From NCBI RefSeq assembly GCF_030376615.1, contig NZ_JARRAB010000004.1, forward strand, positions 1 through 64,000: a stretch of DNA of 64,000 bases, in the 5' to 3' direction. The number at the start of each line of letters is the position of its first letter. Position 1 is the first letter of the stretch. Of this stretch, positions 1 to 9,503 are shown one piece after another. This stretch comes from Pseudomonas sp. sp1636 (GTDB lineage Bacteria > Pseudomonadota > Gammaproteobacteria > Pseudomonadales > Pseudomonadaceae). The position numbers and the translations under genes were made by a program. The notes beneath the pieces are model-generated. The model was not told the origin of the DNA, ran no database searches, and saw only the letters and a program-made list of their open reading frames with translations.

Positions 1-1366
1 AGCTTCCGCCAGTGTCGCTGACGCTCAGGCCGTGCTTGCGCAATTTGTCGTGCAGGGTCTTGCGCGGCACGCCGAGGGCTTCGGCCAGGCTGCGCAGCGA
101 AGCATGGCCGCGACTCAGTTCGGCGGCGATCATGGCGCGCTCGAAGGCTTCCACCTGCTCGCTGAGGTTGCCGCTGGGCGGTACGCCGCTCTGCGGGCTG
201 TCCAGGCTCAGTTCGAGGCCCAGATCGAGGCCGAGGGCGAAGCGCTCCGCGGCATTCTGCAGTTCGCGCACATTGCCCGGCCAGGGGTGACGCAAGAGCA
301 GGGCGCGCGGCCCCGGTTGCAGTTCGCGGCCGGGCAGGCCATGGCGGGCGCTGGCGCCATCGGCGAAGTGCTGGAACAGCAGCAGGGCGTCTTCGCCGCG
401 TTCGCGCAGGGGCGGGATGCGCAGCGGGGCGACGTTCAGGCGGTAATACAGGTCGGCGCGGAAGCGCCCCTGATCGGCGGCCTGGCGCAGGTCTTCCTTG
501 GTCGCGGCGATCACCCGGATGTCCAGCGGGATCAACTGATTGCCGCCCAGACGCTCGACCACCCGCTCCTGCAACAGGCGCAGCAGCTTGACCTGGACTT
601 CCAGGCTCATGCTCTCGATTTCATCGAGGAACAGGGTGCCGCCGTTGGCGAATTCGAACTTGCCGATACGGCGCTTTTGCGCGCCGGTAAAGGCGCCCGG
701 TTCGTGGCCGAACAGTTCGCTTTCCACCACCGACTCGGCCAGGGCGCCGGCGTTGATGGCGACGAAGGGGCCGCTGCGGCGGTTCGACAGGTCGTGCAGG
801 GCGCGGGCGACCACTTCTTTGCCGGCACCGGTTTCGCCGAGGATCAACACGTCGGCACTGATTCCGGCCAGGGCGCCGATCTGCTCGCGCAGGCGCTGCA
901 TGGCCGGCGACTGGCCGACCAGGCGCGCACTCAACTGCTGGCGGTCGGCCAGGGCCAGGCGCAGGCAGCGGTTATCCAGCACCAGGCGGCGCAGGGCCAG
1001 GGCACGGTGCACGCTGGCGAGCAGGTCTTCGCTGGCGAAGGGCTTCTCGAGGAAGTCGTAGGCGCCGGCGCGCATCGCCTGCACCGCCAGCGGCACATCG
1101 CCATGGCCGGTGATCAGCAGTACCGGCAGGTCGGGATCCTGTTCGTGCAGCTGTTCGAGCAGTTGCAGGCCATCGATGCCGGGCATGCGGATATCGCTGA
1201 CCACCACGCCGGCCCAATCGCGGCCGATACGCGCGCTAACGCCACGGGCGTCGGCCAGGCTGACGACTTTCAGGCCGGCCAGGTCGAGGGTCTGGCTGAG
1301 GGCTTGGCGCAGATGGGGGTCGTCGTCGATCAACAGCACCTGGGTGCGTGGGTCGAGGCTGGTCAT
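1..1366 (-). CDS. dctD: DctD, sigma-54-dependent response regulator for C4-dicarboxylate transport (3' end cut by window)
   Basis: About 455 codons read from an ATG at 1366 to the window edge without a stop, so the C-terminus is incomplete by only a few residues. Order of parts: receiver domain (residues about 8-120, VVVSDIRMPG holding the phospho-acceptor Asp), AAA+ domain with Walker A GETGAGKE, an intact GAFTGA sigma-54 contact loop and the DEIES Walker B region, and a Fis-type helix-turn-helix at the end (LAEALGVPRKTLHDKLRKHG). The ATG overlaps the dctB stop by 4 bp, so the two are translationally coupled. The known role of the family is to activate the DctA or DctPQM dicarboxylate transporters; no transporter gene is in this window. 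The dctB partner makes the assignment firm. Confidence 0.93.
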   Translation of the reverse strand, partial: MTSLDPRTQVLLIDDDPHLRQALSQTLDLAGLKVVSLADARGVSARIGRDWAGVVVSDIRMPGIDGLQLLEQLHEQDPDLPVLLITGHGDVPLAVQAMRAGAYDFLEKPFASEDLLASVHRALALRRLVLDNRCLRLALADRQQLSARLVGQSPAMQRLREQIGALAGISADVLILGETGAGKEVVARALHDLSNRRSGPFVAINAGALAESVVESELFGHEPGAFTGAQKRRIGKFEFANGGTLFLDEIESMSLEVQVKLLRLLQERVVERLGGNQLIPLDIRVIAATKEDLRQAADQGRFRADLYYRLNVAPLRIPPLRERGEDALLLFQHFADGASARHGLPGRELQPGPRALLLRHPWPGNVRELQNAAERFALGLDLGLELSLDSPQSGVPPSGNLSEQVEAFERAMIAAELSRGHASLRSLAEALGVPRKTLHDKLRKHGLSVSDTGGS

Positions 1367-3177
1367 ACGGGAAAATCCTCGGGCGACTGGGTTTTAACGC
1401 CATGTTCGGCGGCGCGCAGGCGCAGGGTCAGCAGGGCGCCGCCGGCGGGGTGATTGGCCAGCAGCAGTTCGCCGCCGAGCGCGCGCATCAGGGTATCGCA
1501 AATCGCCAGGCCCAGACCCAAACCTTGGGTGCTGGTCTTGGTGGTGAAGAAGGGCTCGCGGGCGCGCTGCAGGGCTTCGGCGCTGAAGCCCGGGCCGTTG
1601 TCGCGCAGGTGCAGGTCGACGCCCGCGGCGGTGCGTTCGGCGCTGAGCCAGATGTGTCGCGGCGGGGCTTTTTCGCTCAGCGCATCGAGGGCATTGGCCA
1701 GCAGGTTGCCGAGTACCTGGCGCAGGCGGGTCTCGCCGGCCTGCACCCACAGGGTGGCGTCCGGCAGGTCGCGAGTCAGCTCGACCTGCATCGCCCGGCG
1801 GCGTTTGGCCAGCAGCGCCAGGGCGTCGTCGAGAGCCGGTTGCAGGGCCACGCTTTCCGGGGCGTGGCGGTCGCGGCGGGCGAAGGCGCGCAGGTGGGAA
1901 ATGATCGAGGCCATACGCTCGGTCATCTGACTGATCAGCTTGAGGTTGGCGCGGGCATCGTCGCTGCGCTGGTGGTCGAGCAGCACCCCGGCGTTGTCGG
2001 CGTAGCTGCGAATCGCCGCCAGCGGCTGATTGAGCTCGTGGCTGATGCTCGCGCTCATGGTGCCCAGCGCCGACAGCTTGCCGGCCTGAACCAGTTCGTC
2101 CTGGGCGCGCAGCAGTTCCTGCTGGGCCTGTTCGCGCTCCAGCACTTCCTGTTTCAGGCGGCTGTTGAGCAGCTCCAGATCCTGGGTGCGTTCCTGCACG
2201 CGCTGCTCCAGTTCCTGGCGCGCCTGGGCGTCCAGGGCGATGCGTTCGAGGTAATGGCGGCGGCGCTGGATCAGCAGGCCGAGGAGCAGGATGAGCACCA
2301 GTAATGCCGCGCCACCGATGGCGACGGCGCTGCGCACGGGACGGTCGAGCAACAGGCGCGGGGCCAGAATGCTCACCGTCCAGCCGATGTCAGCGAGGCG
2401 GCGGCTCTGCCGCAGCCAGGCCTCGGGTTCGAGCTGCAGCGGCGGCGGCGACTGGATGCGGTAGGGCTGGGTGGCGGCAATCGCGGCGCGCTCGGCATTG
2501 TCCAGCTCGCGGGTGGCATGGAAGCGCCAGTCGGCCTGCGAGGTGAGGATCACTACGCCGTAGTTGTCGGTGACCAGCAGTTGCTCCGGGCGCTGGCCCC
2601 ACAGGGTCTCGGTATGGTCGAGGTCGACCTTGACCACCAGCACGCCAAGGATCTGCGTGCCCTCGCGCACGGCGGCGGCGAAGAAGTAGCCACGCTTGCG
2701 GGACGTAGTGCCGAGGCCGAAGAAGCGTCCAGGGCGGCCCTGCATGGCCTCGCGAAAATAGGGGCGGTAGGAGAAGTTGCGCTCGACGAAGCTGTCCTCC
2801 TGCGCCCAGTTGGAGGCCGCCAGGGTCTGGCCGTCGGGGGCCATCAGGTAGATGACGTCGGCGCCGGTCTGCTCCTGTAGGCCGCTGAGCAGGCGGTTGG
2901 CCCGGTCGCGCAGTTGAGCATCGGCACTGTCCTGCAACAGTTGGCGCAGGGTCGGCAGTTGCCCGAGGATCGGCGGCAGCACCTCGTAGCGGTTCAGGGT
3001 GCCGAGCAGGTTGGCGACGTAGAGGTCGAGGGTCTGCCGGTTCTGTTCGCTCAGCCCGCCGCGGTAATAACGCTCGGCCAGTTGTTGCAGCGGCCAGAGC
3101 AGCGGTGCCAGGAGCAGGGCAAGCAACACCAGGCTGCGCCAGCGAAGACGTTTGGGCGTGCGGATGGTTGTGCTCAT
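1363..3177 (-). CDS. dctB: DctB, membrane sensor histidine kinase for C4-dicarboxylates
   Basis: A 604-residue protein if it starts at the ATG at 3177; an in-frame ATG at 3213 would add 12 residues but has no better ribosome site. It has an N-terminal membrane helix (SLVLLALLLAPLLWPL), a long periplasmic sensor region of the double-Cache kind (YLMAPDGQTLAASNW, RPYFREAM), a second helix (IGGAALLVLILLLGLLI), a coiled coil, the H-box SASISHELNQPLAAIR and an ATPase region with DNGPGF and GLGLGLAIC. It should phosphorylate DctD on sensing external succinate, malate or fumarate. The gene overlaps dctD by 4 bp and probably heads the two-gene operon. Length and domain order are normal for the family. 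Confidence 0.93.
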   Translation of the reverse strand: MSTTIRTPKRLRWRSLVLLALLLAPLLWPLQQLAERYYRGGLSEQNRQTLDLYVANLLGTLNRYEVLPPILGQLPTLRQLLQDSADAQLRDRANRLLSGLQEQTGADVIYLMAPDGQTLAASNWAQEDSFVERNFSYRPYFREAMQGRPGRFFGLGTTSRKRGYFFAAAVREGTQILGVLVVKVDLDHTETLWGQRPEQLLVTDNYGVVILTSQADWRFHATRELDNAERAAIAATQPYRIQSPPPLQLEPEAWLRQSRRLADIGWTVSILAPRLLLDRPVRSAVAIGGAALLVLILLLGLLIQRRRHYLERIALDAQARQELEQRVQERTQDLELLNSRLKQEVLEREQAQQELLRAQDELVQAGKLSALGTMSASISHELNQPLAAIRSYADNAGVLLDHQRSDDARANLKLISQMTERMASIISHLRAFARRDRHAPESVALQPALDDALALLAKRRRAMQVELTRDLPDATLWVQAGETRLRQVLGNLLANALDALSEKAPPRHIWLSAERTAAGVDLHLRDNGPGFSAEALQRAREPFFTTKTSTQGLGLGLAICDTLMRALGGELLLANHPAGGALLTLRLRAAEHGVKTQSPEDFPV

Positions 3178-3326
3178 GGAATTAGGCGCCTGGGGGTCGC
3201 AGGTAGTATGCATCTTCGAACTTTAGCAAGGGTTGTGCCAGGAGTCTGGGCGGCTTCCCTCGACATTTTTCCCGGCAACCCGCCTTGCCGCCGGGCGGCG
3301 GCCTGATGCGCTCCGCGCTGGGTGCG

Positions 3327-4202
3327 TTATGCCTGGCGCGGGCTGTGCAGACACTCGAGCAGGGCGCTGTGCCAGTCGGTCAGTTGGATCTGCCAGTCGC
3401 GTTGCAGACGCGCGCAGTCGAGCCGCGAGTTGAGCGGACGCCGTGTGGGCGTGGGGTAGGCGCTGGCGGGGATGGGCTGCAGGGCCGCGGTGGGTTTGCC
3501 TTGCATGCGCAGTCGCTCGGCAATCGCGCAGGCAAAGCCGAACCAGGACACTTCGCCCTGGGCGCTGAGGTGATACAGGCCCCAGGGGCCGGCCTGACCG
3601 GCGTGCCAGTGTTGGATCACCTGCGCGGTGGCGGCGGCGATGCTGCCGGCCCAGGTCGGCGCGCCGATTTGATCGGCCACTACCTTGAGTTCGTCGCGCT
3701 CCTGCAGCAGGCGTTGCATGCTCAGCAGGAAGTTGCGCCCGTGCAGCGAGTAGACCCAGCTGGTGCGCAGGATCAGGTGGGCGCCGCCAACCGCCTGGAT
3801 CGCCTGCTCCCCGGCCAGTTTGCTGCGGCCGTAGACCCCGAGCGGGTTGGGCGCGTCCTCCTCGCTATAAGGCGTGTTTTTTGTGCCGTCGAACACGTAG
3901 TCGCTGGAGTAATGGATCAGCGGTGCCCCCAGCGCAGCGGCTTCCTCGGCGAGAATGCCCGGCGCCGTGGCGTTGATGGCGAAGGCCAGTTCGGGCTCGC
4001 TTTCGGCCTGATCGACCGCGGTGTAGGCGGCGGCGTTGATGATCAAGTCGGGGCGCAATTGGCGCAGCTGCTGGCGAATCTGCGCAGGATCGGCCAGGTC
4101 GAGTTGAGCGCGACCGCGCACGATCAGTTCCCCTTGCCCGTGCAGGCTCAGCTGCAATTCGCGGCTGACTTGGCCGTGTTGGCCGAGCAGCAGAATCTTC
4201 AT
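3327..4202 (-). CDS. rmlD: RmlD, dTDP-4-dehydrorhamnose reductase
   Basis: A 291-residue short-chain dehydrogenase of the extended type. The NAD(P)-binding start is [29 protein letters not shown] and SSDYVFDGTK are characteristic of RfbD/RmlD, and the catalytic YxxxK is YGRSK. It performs the last step of dTDP-L-rhamnose synthesis, reducing dTDP-4-keto-L-rhamnose. It is the last gene of the rmlB-A-C-D operon, and its ATG overlaps the rmlC stop by 4 bp. From memory the P. aeruginosa order is rmlB-D-A-C, so the order here differs. Confidence 0.96.
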   Translation of the reverse strand: MKILLLGQHGQVSRELQLSLHGQGELIVRGRAQLDLADPAQIRQQLRQLRPDLIINAAAYTAVDQAESEPELAFAINATAPGILAEEAAALGAPLIHYSSDYVFDGTKNTPYSEEDAPNPLGVYGRSKLAGEQAIQAVGGAHLILRTSWVYSLHGRNFLLSMQRLLQERDELKVVADQIGAPTWAGSIAAATAQVIQHWHAGQAGPWGLYHLSAQGEVSWFGFACAIAERLRMQGKPTAALQPIPASAYPTPTRRPLNSRLDCARLQRDWQIQLTDWHSALLECLHSPRQA

Positions 4203-4744
4203 GGCAACAGCTCCGCATCGGTCAGGCTGAGGCCGGCCTGGTCTTTTCCGGACAGCTGCGGCGCTGCGCTCAGCGGCCAGTCGATGGCCAGGCTCGGGTC
4301 ATCCCAGCGAATGCAGCGCTCATGTTCAGGCGCGTAGTAGTCGGTGGTCTTGTAGAGGCATTCGGCGAACTCGCTGAGCACCAGAAAGCCATGGGCGAAG
4401 CCTTCCGGCAGCCACAGCTGGCGCTTGTTCTCGGCAGATAAGTGCGTGCCGACCCAACGGCCGAAATCCGGCGAGCCGCGGCGGATATCCACGACCACGT
4501 CGTACACCTCGCCGGCCGTCACCCGCACCAGCTTGCCCTGGGTTTGCTGCACTTGGTAGTGCAGGCCGCGCAGCACGCCGCGCTGCGAGCGCGAGTGGTT
4601 GTCCTGGACGAATGCGCGGGTCAGGCCGGTGGCCTCGGCGAAGGCGCGGGCGTTGAAGCTCTCGTAGAAGAAGCCGCGCTCGTCGCCGAACACCTTAGGT
4701 TCGAGGATCAACACCTCCGGCAGTGCAGTGGCTATTACCTGCAT
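4199..4744 (-). CDS. rmlC: RmlC, dTDP-4-dehydrorhamnose 3,5-epimerase
   Basis: A 181-residue cupin enzyme starting at [11 protein letters not shown] (ATG at 4744). Family signatures include GFFYESFN near residue 24, [18 protein letters not shown] with the catalytic His, and [11 protein letters not shown]. It converts dTDP-4-keto-6-deoxyglucose to dTDP-4-keto-L-rhamnose by double epimerisation. It overlaps rmlA by 10 bp and rmlD by 4 bp, so the operon is tightly coupled. The frame is open further upstream, but that stretch translates the rmlA/rmlB region in the wrong frame, so I place the start at 4744. Confidence 0.96.
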   Translation of the reverse strand: MQVIATALPEVLILEPKVFGDERGFFYESFNARAFAEATGLTRAFVQDNHSRSQRGVLRGLHYQVQQTQGKLVRVTAGEVYDVVVDIRRGSPDFGRWVGTHLSAENKRQLWLPEGFAHGFLVLSEFAECLYKTTDYYAPEHERCIRWDDPSLAIDWPLSAAPQLSGKDQAGLSLTDAELLP

Positions 4745-5613
4745 GGGTACTCCTGCGCCAGTTTGAACAGGTACTGGCCGTAGCCGGTCTTGCCGAAGGC
4801 CTGGGCTTGCTTGAGCAACTGTGCGCGATCGATCCAGCCATTGTGCAAGGCGATTTCCTCCAGGCAGGCGACTTTCAAGCCTTGCCGATGCTCGATGGTC
4901 TGCACGTACTGCGAGGCCTCCAGCAGGCTGTCGTGGGTGCCGGTATCGAGCCAGGCGAAACCGCGGCCGAAGCGTTCGACGCGCAGCTCGCCGCGCTTGA
5001 GGTAGGCGTTGTTGACGTCGGTGATCTCCAGCTCGCCACGGGCCGACGGCTTGACCGCCTTGGCGATCTCGACCACCGCGTTGTCGTAGAAATACAGGCC
5101 GGTGACCGCGTAGCCGGACTTCGGCTGCTGGGGTTTCTCTTCGATGGAAAGAGCCCGGCCGTCGGCGTCGAACTCGATCACGCCGAAGCGCTCGGGATCC
5201 TTCACCCAGTAGCCGAATATGCTGGCGCCTGAGGGATGAGCCGCGGCCCGCGCCAGTTGGTCGCCGAAGTGCTGGCCGTGGAAAATATTGTCGCCGAGGA
5301 TCAGGCACACCGAATCGTCGCCGATAAACGACTCGCCGATCAGAAAGGCCTGGGCCAGGCCATCCGGCGACGGTTGCTCGGCATAACTGAAGCGCACGCC
5401 GAACTGGTTGCCGTCGCCGAGCATCTTGCGGAAATTGGGCAGATCCTCGGGGGTGGAGATGATCAGGATCTCGCGGATGCCGGCGAGCATCAGCACCGAG
5501 ATCGGGTAGTAGATCATCGGCTTGTCGTAGACCGGCAGCAGTTGCTTGGACACGCCCAGGGTGATCGGGTGCAGGCGGCTGCCGGAGCCGCCGGCGAGGA
5601 CGATGCCTTTCAT
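4735..5613 (-). CDS. rmlA: RmlA, glucose-1-phosphate thymidylyltransferase
   Basis: A 292-residue nucleotidyltransferase. The N-terminal signature [16 protein letters not shown] binds dTTP, and the active-site region [14 protein letters not shown] contains the conserved Lys. GDNIFHG and [13 protein letters not shown] are also typical. It makes dTDP-glucose, the first committed and feedback-inhibited step of the dTDP-L-rhamnose pathway that feeds LPS core or O-antigen and rhamnolipid. It is the second gene of the operon; its ATG overlaps the rmlB stop by 4 bp. Confidence 0.97.
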   Translation of the reverse strand: MKGIVLAGGSGSRLHPITLGVSKQLLPVYDKPMIYYPISVLMLAGIREILIISTPEDLPNFRKMLGDGNQFGVRFSYAEQPSPDGLAQAFLIGESFIGDDSVCLILGDNIFHGQHFGDQLARAAAHPSGASIFGYWVKDPERFGVIEFDADGRALSIEEKPQQPKSGYAVTGLYFYDNAVVEIAKAVKPSARGELEITDVNNAYLKRGELRVERFGRGFAWLDTGTHDSLLEASQYVQTIEHRQGLKVACLEEIALHNGWIDRAQLLKQAQAFGKTGYGQYLFKLAQEYPCR

Positions 5614-6677
5614 GCGGAATGCTCCTCGAGTGCGCCCAGTCGTTCGCGTCTATAGCTACCATCCTGCACGCGGCGGCACCAGTCGAGGTTGTCCAGGTAC
5701 CAGCACACGGTCTTGCGCAGGCCGCTGGCGAAGGTTTCTGCGGGCGTCCAGCCCAGTTCGCGCTCGATCTTGCCGGCGTCGATGGCGTAGCGTCGGTCGT
5801 GGCCGGGGCGATCCTGCACAAATGCAATGAGTTCTTTGTAGGCGCCGGCCGGTCGCGGCGCCAGTTCATCGAGCAGCGCGCAGATACTCTGCACCACATG
5901 CAGATTGGTCTGCTCGTTGTGTCCGCCAATGTTGTAGGTCTCGCCCACCCGACCCTCGCTCAGCACTTTCAGCAGCGCCCGGGCATGATCCTCGACATAC
6001 AGCCAGTCACGCACCTGCTGACCGTCGCCGTACACCGGCAGCGGTTTGCCATCCAGCGCATTGAGGATCACCAGCGGGATCAGTTTTTCCGGGAAGTGAT
6101 AAGGCCCGTAATTGTTCGAGCAGTTGCTGATCAGCACCGGCAGACCATAGGTGCGCTGCCAGGCGCGCACCAGATGATCGGAGGCCGCCTTGCTCGCCGA
6201 GTAGGGCGAACTGGGCGCGTAGGGCGTGCTCTCGGTGAACGGTTGATCGACGCCATGCAGGTCGCCGTACACCTCGTCGGTGGAAATATGCTGAAAGCGA
6301 AAGGCCTGCCGGCGCGCCTCGTCCAGCTGCAGCCAATAGGCGCGGGTCGCTTCCAGCAAGGCGTAGGTGCCGACGATATTGGTCTGGATAAAGGCCGCCG
6401 GGCCGTCGATGGAACGATCCACATGCGACTCGGCGGCCAGGTGCATGATGGCGTCCGGCTGGAACTCGGCCAGGGCCCGAGTCAGCGTCGCGCTGTCGCC
6501 GATGTCCGCCTGGAGAAACTGGTAACGCGGGTTGTCCGCCACGCTGGCCAGCGACTCGAGGTTACCGGCGTAGGTCAGCTTGTCGAGGTTGAGCACCTGG
6601 TGCTGGGTGTCGTTGAGCAGATGGCGAATCAGCGCCGAACCGATAAAGCCGGCGCCGCCAGTGAGCAGAATACGCAT
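5610..6677 (-). CDS. rmlB: RmlB, dTDP-glucose 4,6-dehydratase
   Basis: A 355-residue extended SDR enzyme. It begins with the NAD-binding [14 protein letters not shown], followed by [12 protein letters not shown], the catalytic STDEVYGDL and the YSASKAASD (YxxxK) segment, then [15 protein letters not shown]. It oxidises and dehydrates dTDP-glucose to dTDP-4-keto-6-deoxyglucose. It is the first gene of rmlB-A-C-D and borders island 1: nothing coherent lies between its start and the membrane protein gene 500 bp away. Its promoter must lie in 6678-6800, but I see no clear boxes. Confidence 0.97.
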   Translation of the reverse strand: MRILLTGGAGFIGSALIRHLLNDTQHQVLNLDKLTYAGNLESLASVADNPRYQFLQADIGDSATLTRALAEFQPDAIMHLAAESHVDRSIDGPAAFIQTNIVGTYALLEATRAYWLQLDEARRQAFRFQHISTDEVYGDLHGVDQPFTESTPYAPSSPYSASKAASDHLVRAWQRTYGLPVLISNCSNNYGPYHFPEKLIPLVILNALDGKPLPVYGDGQQVRDWLYVEDHARALLKVLSEGRVGETYNIGGHNEQTNLHVVQSICALLDELAPRPAGAYKELIAFVQDRPGHDRRYAIDAGKIERELGWTPAETFASGLRKTVCWYLDNLDWCRRVQDGSYRRERLGALEEHSA

Positions 6678-6703
6678 GAAATGAGTGCCTTCTTCGACAT
6701 GCT

Positions 6704-6916
6704 GTGAGCATCCGACTTAGCTTGTCGGCTGAACGCCCCGGCCGCAAGCGCTGGATGCCGGCAGGGGTGCTGGCGCTCAAAGCACAGAATCAGGCTCGCG
6801 CCACCCTGCAACCCCTCGGCGAACTCAAGACACCCAGGCCGGTAGCCTTGGTAAAACAGGCCAGCATCGGCAACCAGGTTCAGGTGAACAACGGCGGGGG
6901 CCGCTGCAGCGCATAA
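6704..6916 (+). pseudogene. Degraded fragment of a widespread conserved hypothetical protein
   Basis: A 70-codon frame whose C-terminal part (LALKAQNQARATLQPLGELK, then PRPVALVKQAS and VQVNNGGG) looks like a motif I remember from a common proteobacterial hypothetical protein of mobile regions, with the pattern KAQ.Q.RAT...L...KNP.VVF.KQANIA.GPQQVNNG. Normally a long N-terminal part precedes this and about 50 residues follow. Here the N-terminus is unrelated and the frame stops right after the motif. The next 110 bases still look faintly like the missing tail in another frame (EQEQPRRELLD). It is therefore a truncated, frameshifted remnant at the island edge. The identification rests on memory only. 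Confidence 0.5.
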
Positions 6917-7211
6917 CGCCTGGAAAGGAGGCGTCAGACCGCGGCTGCGTGACCTGGCTCGTGCGTTACGCGAGCAGGAACAGCCCCGCCGCGAATTGCT
7001 GGATCGAACCCCGAGGAGGCCGTTACCGCTTAATCTGGGGCAGCGCGTAGCGCGTATCTGCGGTTAGCTCCAGAACAGCCGTCATCTGCCCGACCGTTTT
7101 GACGATCTGGTAGATGGCGGGGTTATCTGCATGCGCGTAGTTGCTGACATAGTTGGCCAGGTACGGGCAATTTGGGTGATAGCGACCTATCCGCATGATG
7201 CCGCCGGCTGT
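6917..7211. other. Intergenic stretch at the left edge of island 1, no gene
   Basis: About 300 bp separate the remnant from the stop of the membrane protein gene. No reading frame with convincing protein character is present, apart from a possible decayed tail of the upstream remnant up to about 7030. No integrase, direct repeat or tRNA fragment was recognised that would mark an insertion end. Confidence 0.5.
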
Positions 7212-7955
7212 CTATCTGGCAGCGCTGACTTCATTGAACTTGATCACCCGCTCGTAGTTATCCAAGCCGTTAAGCACCAGCTTGACCGAGGGAATGGTGC
7301 TCAGGTCGTTGCGCGTTTGCTTGAAGATCAAGGTGACCTTGGTGTTGAGGTTGCGTACCAACTCGATAGAGCCGTACTTCAGCTCCTCATTGCCCACCAG
7401 GGTTTTTTCCAGGCGCAGGTTGTTGCCATCCGGTTCGAACACCGCGCTCACGCTACGCACCTGAACCTCGCGGTCTTTGTTGGTGCTGTTGAACTCGAAT
7501 ACGCAGGAGGGTGTCTGGGCGATGAAGTTGCAGTTGACCAAGCTGATGCGCACGCTATCGACCATCTCCATGCGCTTGCCAAAAAGTGTCGGGCTGTCGT
7601 TTTCGACGATACGTTCTTGAGCCTTGGCGAACTCGAACGAAGGTTTGGCGTACTCCATGCCGATCACGAAGAAGCCGGCCGACAGGCCAGCAGCCAATGT
7701 GAAGTTGACCATGCGACGTGGAATGGTGGGCAGCCGCCAAGCAACCATGGCGATCATCATGGCCATCATGAACACGAAGGCGGCAAAGAAGGACAGGAAG
7801 TTCTTCCAGTTAACGACGCCCAACCCGAAAACCGAGGGATCCGGGAATACATAGGTAATGATTGCCCAGCAGATGCCTATCACGCTGGATAAGCCGCCTG
7901 TCAGCCAGGCCAGTAGTTTTGCGGGAGTGCTCTTGATGTTGGCTTCCATATTCAC
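7212..7955 (-). CDS. Unrecognised membrane protein downstream of hsdS
   Basis: A 247-residue protein of unknown family. It may start at GTG (7955), with GGAAA about 8 bases upstream, or at an ATG two codons later. Hydrophobic segments lie near residues 17-38 (LTGGLSSVIGICWAIITYVF), 50-72 (FLSFFAAFVFMMAMMIAMVAW) and 83-101 (MVNFTLAAGLSAGFFVIGM), so three membrane helices are likely. The remaining 145 residues are polar and strand-rich, with two Cys in NCNFIAQTPSC, and seem to form a soluble domain. It lies 90 bp after hsdS in the same direction and could be an accessory of the defence island or unrelated cargo. I do not assign a function. Confidence 0.75.
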   Translation of the reverse strand: MNMEANIKSTPAKLLAWLTGGLSSVIGICWAIITYVFPDPSVFGLGVVNWKNFLSFFAAFVFMMAMMIAMVAWRLPTIPRRMVNFTLAAGLSAGFFVIGMEYAKPSFEFAKAQERIVENDSPTLFGKRMEMVDSVRISLVNCNFIAQTPSCVFEFNSTNKDREVQVRSVSAVFEPDGNNLRLEKTLVGNEELKYGSIELVRNLNTKVTLIFKQTRNDLSTIPSVKLVLNGLDNYERVIKFNEVSAAR

Positions 7956-8045
7956 TTTTTGATTTCCAGTTGTTGTCAGTGTGTTGGGGTTAAACGGGCG
8001 TCTTCCGCGCCCTGATGGGTTGCATTTTCTTTTGCGGTGAAGGGG

Positions 8046-9503
8046 TTACGCGCTCTTCCGGCCGCGCTTGGCTTTGGGCGCGGCGGCGCGTTGGGCTTGA
8101 ATGCGTTCGAGCAGCACGCTGGCCGGTTCGTCGTTGGGGTCTTGCGCCACCAGTTCGCCACGGAAGGCCTTGGCCAGGATGCTTTGGGTCAGGCGGTCGA
8201 TACGGCTTTTGGCCGAGGCGACTTTGGCTTCGAGTTGATCGGCGAAGGCGAAGAGTTGTTCGACGCGGCGGACGATTTCGGTTTGTTCTTCGGCAGAGGG
8301 GGTAGCAATCTCATGATCTGAAAGCTGCTTGGTGTACATGTGCTTGATCAAAGACCCTGAATCTAGCGTATCAACGAACGCCCTAAACTGAGGAGATCGG
8401 AAATACCAAAATAAATACTCCTTCATCAACGGGGAGTTACCATCGAACACGAAAACACATTGACGCTGATTCAAAAGGGCAGGAATTTCATCAATATAAA
8501 TACATACGCGCCCAAGGAAGTCATCCTTCAGAGACTGCGCTGTCAAGTTCATGACAATATCGCCAGCTCGGACAAGATATCTGTCATTTCCAGGCAAGTA
8601 GGCCTCATCCAAACAAACCGTATTGCTGTCAGTCCAAACTATTCGACCGGCCACATGGAGATTACCGGGGCGGATCAGTCTGACTCCTGCATCTCGATAG
8701 TCTGCACTTGGAAAAGCCTTTCCATTCTGAGCGTGCGCACACTGATCCAAGCGAGTTAACACCCAACTAACCGGTGCAGAGGTAGCGTCATCACTGTCAG
8801 TTTCGTAGCAGCACGGATGGAGCTGAGCGGAATCCGGGGCATAGGTCTCCCCAGATTGCATCCGGGCTACGCGCCACTCCTCCGTCAGCCGCCCGGAAAC
8901 CGCTGCGGTGAGGACGGATTGGCGGAAGCGCTTGAGCAGGGCGGGGATGGCGTCGAGGCGGGCTTTGAGGGTGTCGACCTGGGCCAGCAGTTCATCGAGT
9001 TTTTGGACGATGCGGGTTTGTTCGGCGAGTGGTGGCAAGGGCAACGGAAACGCTTCGAGCTTCTCCGAATCAATACTTTGTACGGTTGTCCCGTCTTTGG
9101 CGCATGCCGAAAGGACTTCCTGTCCAAAGCTCTTGAGTATGTAAAAGGATAATTTCGGTGATATGCCTTCGTTTGGTCTCAGCACTTTGATGTCCTGATT
9201 GACCGTCACATCTGCGCCCGCTAGGGCAACCGGGAACGTGTGCTGAAGAATCCCGCTCCGGGTCACCATCAATACCGATCCGGTCGGATATAGCACCATC
9301 CCAGCTTTATCCATGGCAGTTTGTGAAATCTTGTCTGCGGAGTCATTCAGCAGGTCTTTCTTCATGTCTTTGGGCGATACCCAAGGAATATCAGGGCTAG
9401 ACCAGAATTCAGGGTTGGCTTTTGAAGGAGTTTTGCCACCCGAAACCCCCCCGATATCTGTCAGCGAAAAACTCGTCCAGCCGGCCGGCAGCTCGCCACT
9501 CAT
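8046..9503 (-). CDS. hsdS: HsdS, type I restriction-modification specificity subunit
   Basis: A 485-residue protein with the classic two-repeat layout: target recognition domain 1 (about residues 1-150), a conserved coiled-coil spacer (LAEQTRIVQKLDELLAQVDT, ending in SGRLTEEWR), target recognition domain 2 (about 240-400) and a second spacer (AEEQTEIVRRVEQLFAFADQ, then ILAKAFRGELV). It sets the DNA sequence recognised by the HsdM2S methylase and the HsdR2M2S restriction complex. It overlaps hsdM by 4 bp. The bases for the second recognition domain (about 8300-8770) look distinctly more AT-rich than the flanks, as expected for a swapped domain. The recognition sequence cannot be read from the protein. 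Confidence 0.95.
   Translation of the reverse strand: MSGELPAGWTSFSLTDIGGVSGGKTPSKANPEFWSSPDIPWVSPKDMKKDLLNDSADKISQTAMDKAGMVLYPTGSVLMVTRSGILQHTFPVALAGADVTVNQDIKVLRPNEGISPKLSFYILKSFGQEVLSACAKDGTTVQSIDSEKLEAFPLPLPPLAEQTRIVQKLDELLAQVDTLKARLDAIPALLKRFRQSVLTAAVSGRLTEEWRVARMQSGETYAPDSAQLHPCCYETDSDDATSAPVSWVLTRLDQCAHAQNGKAFPSADYRDAGVRLIRPGNLHVAGRIVWTDSNTVCLDEAYLPGNDRYLVRAGDIVMNLTAQSLKDDFLGRVCIYIDEIPALLNQRQCVFVFDGNSPLMKEYLFWYFRSPQFRAFVDTLDSGSLIKHMYTKQLSDHEIATPSAEEQTEIVRRVEQLFAFADQLEAKVASAKSRIDRLTQSILAKAFRGELVAQDPNDEPASVLLERIQAQRAAAPKAKRGRKSA

Noticed and set aside
32-2304. Long plus-strand open frames across dctD and dctB
   Set aside because: They are the mirror of GC-rich minus-strand genes; their products are Gln/Ala-rich without domains, while the minus strand encodes complete DctB and DctD.
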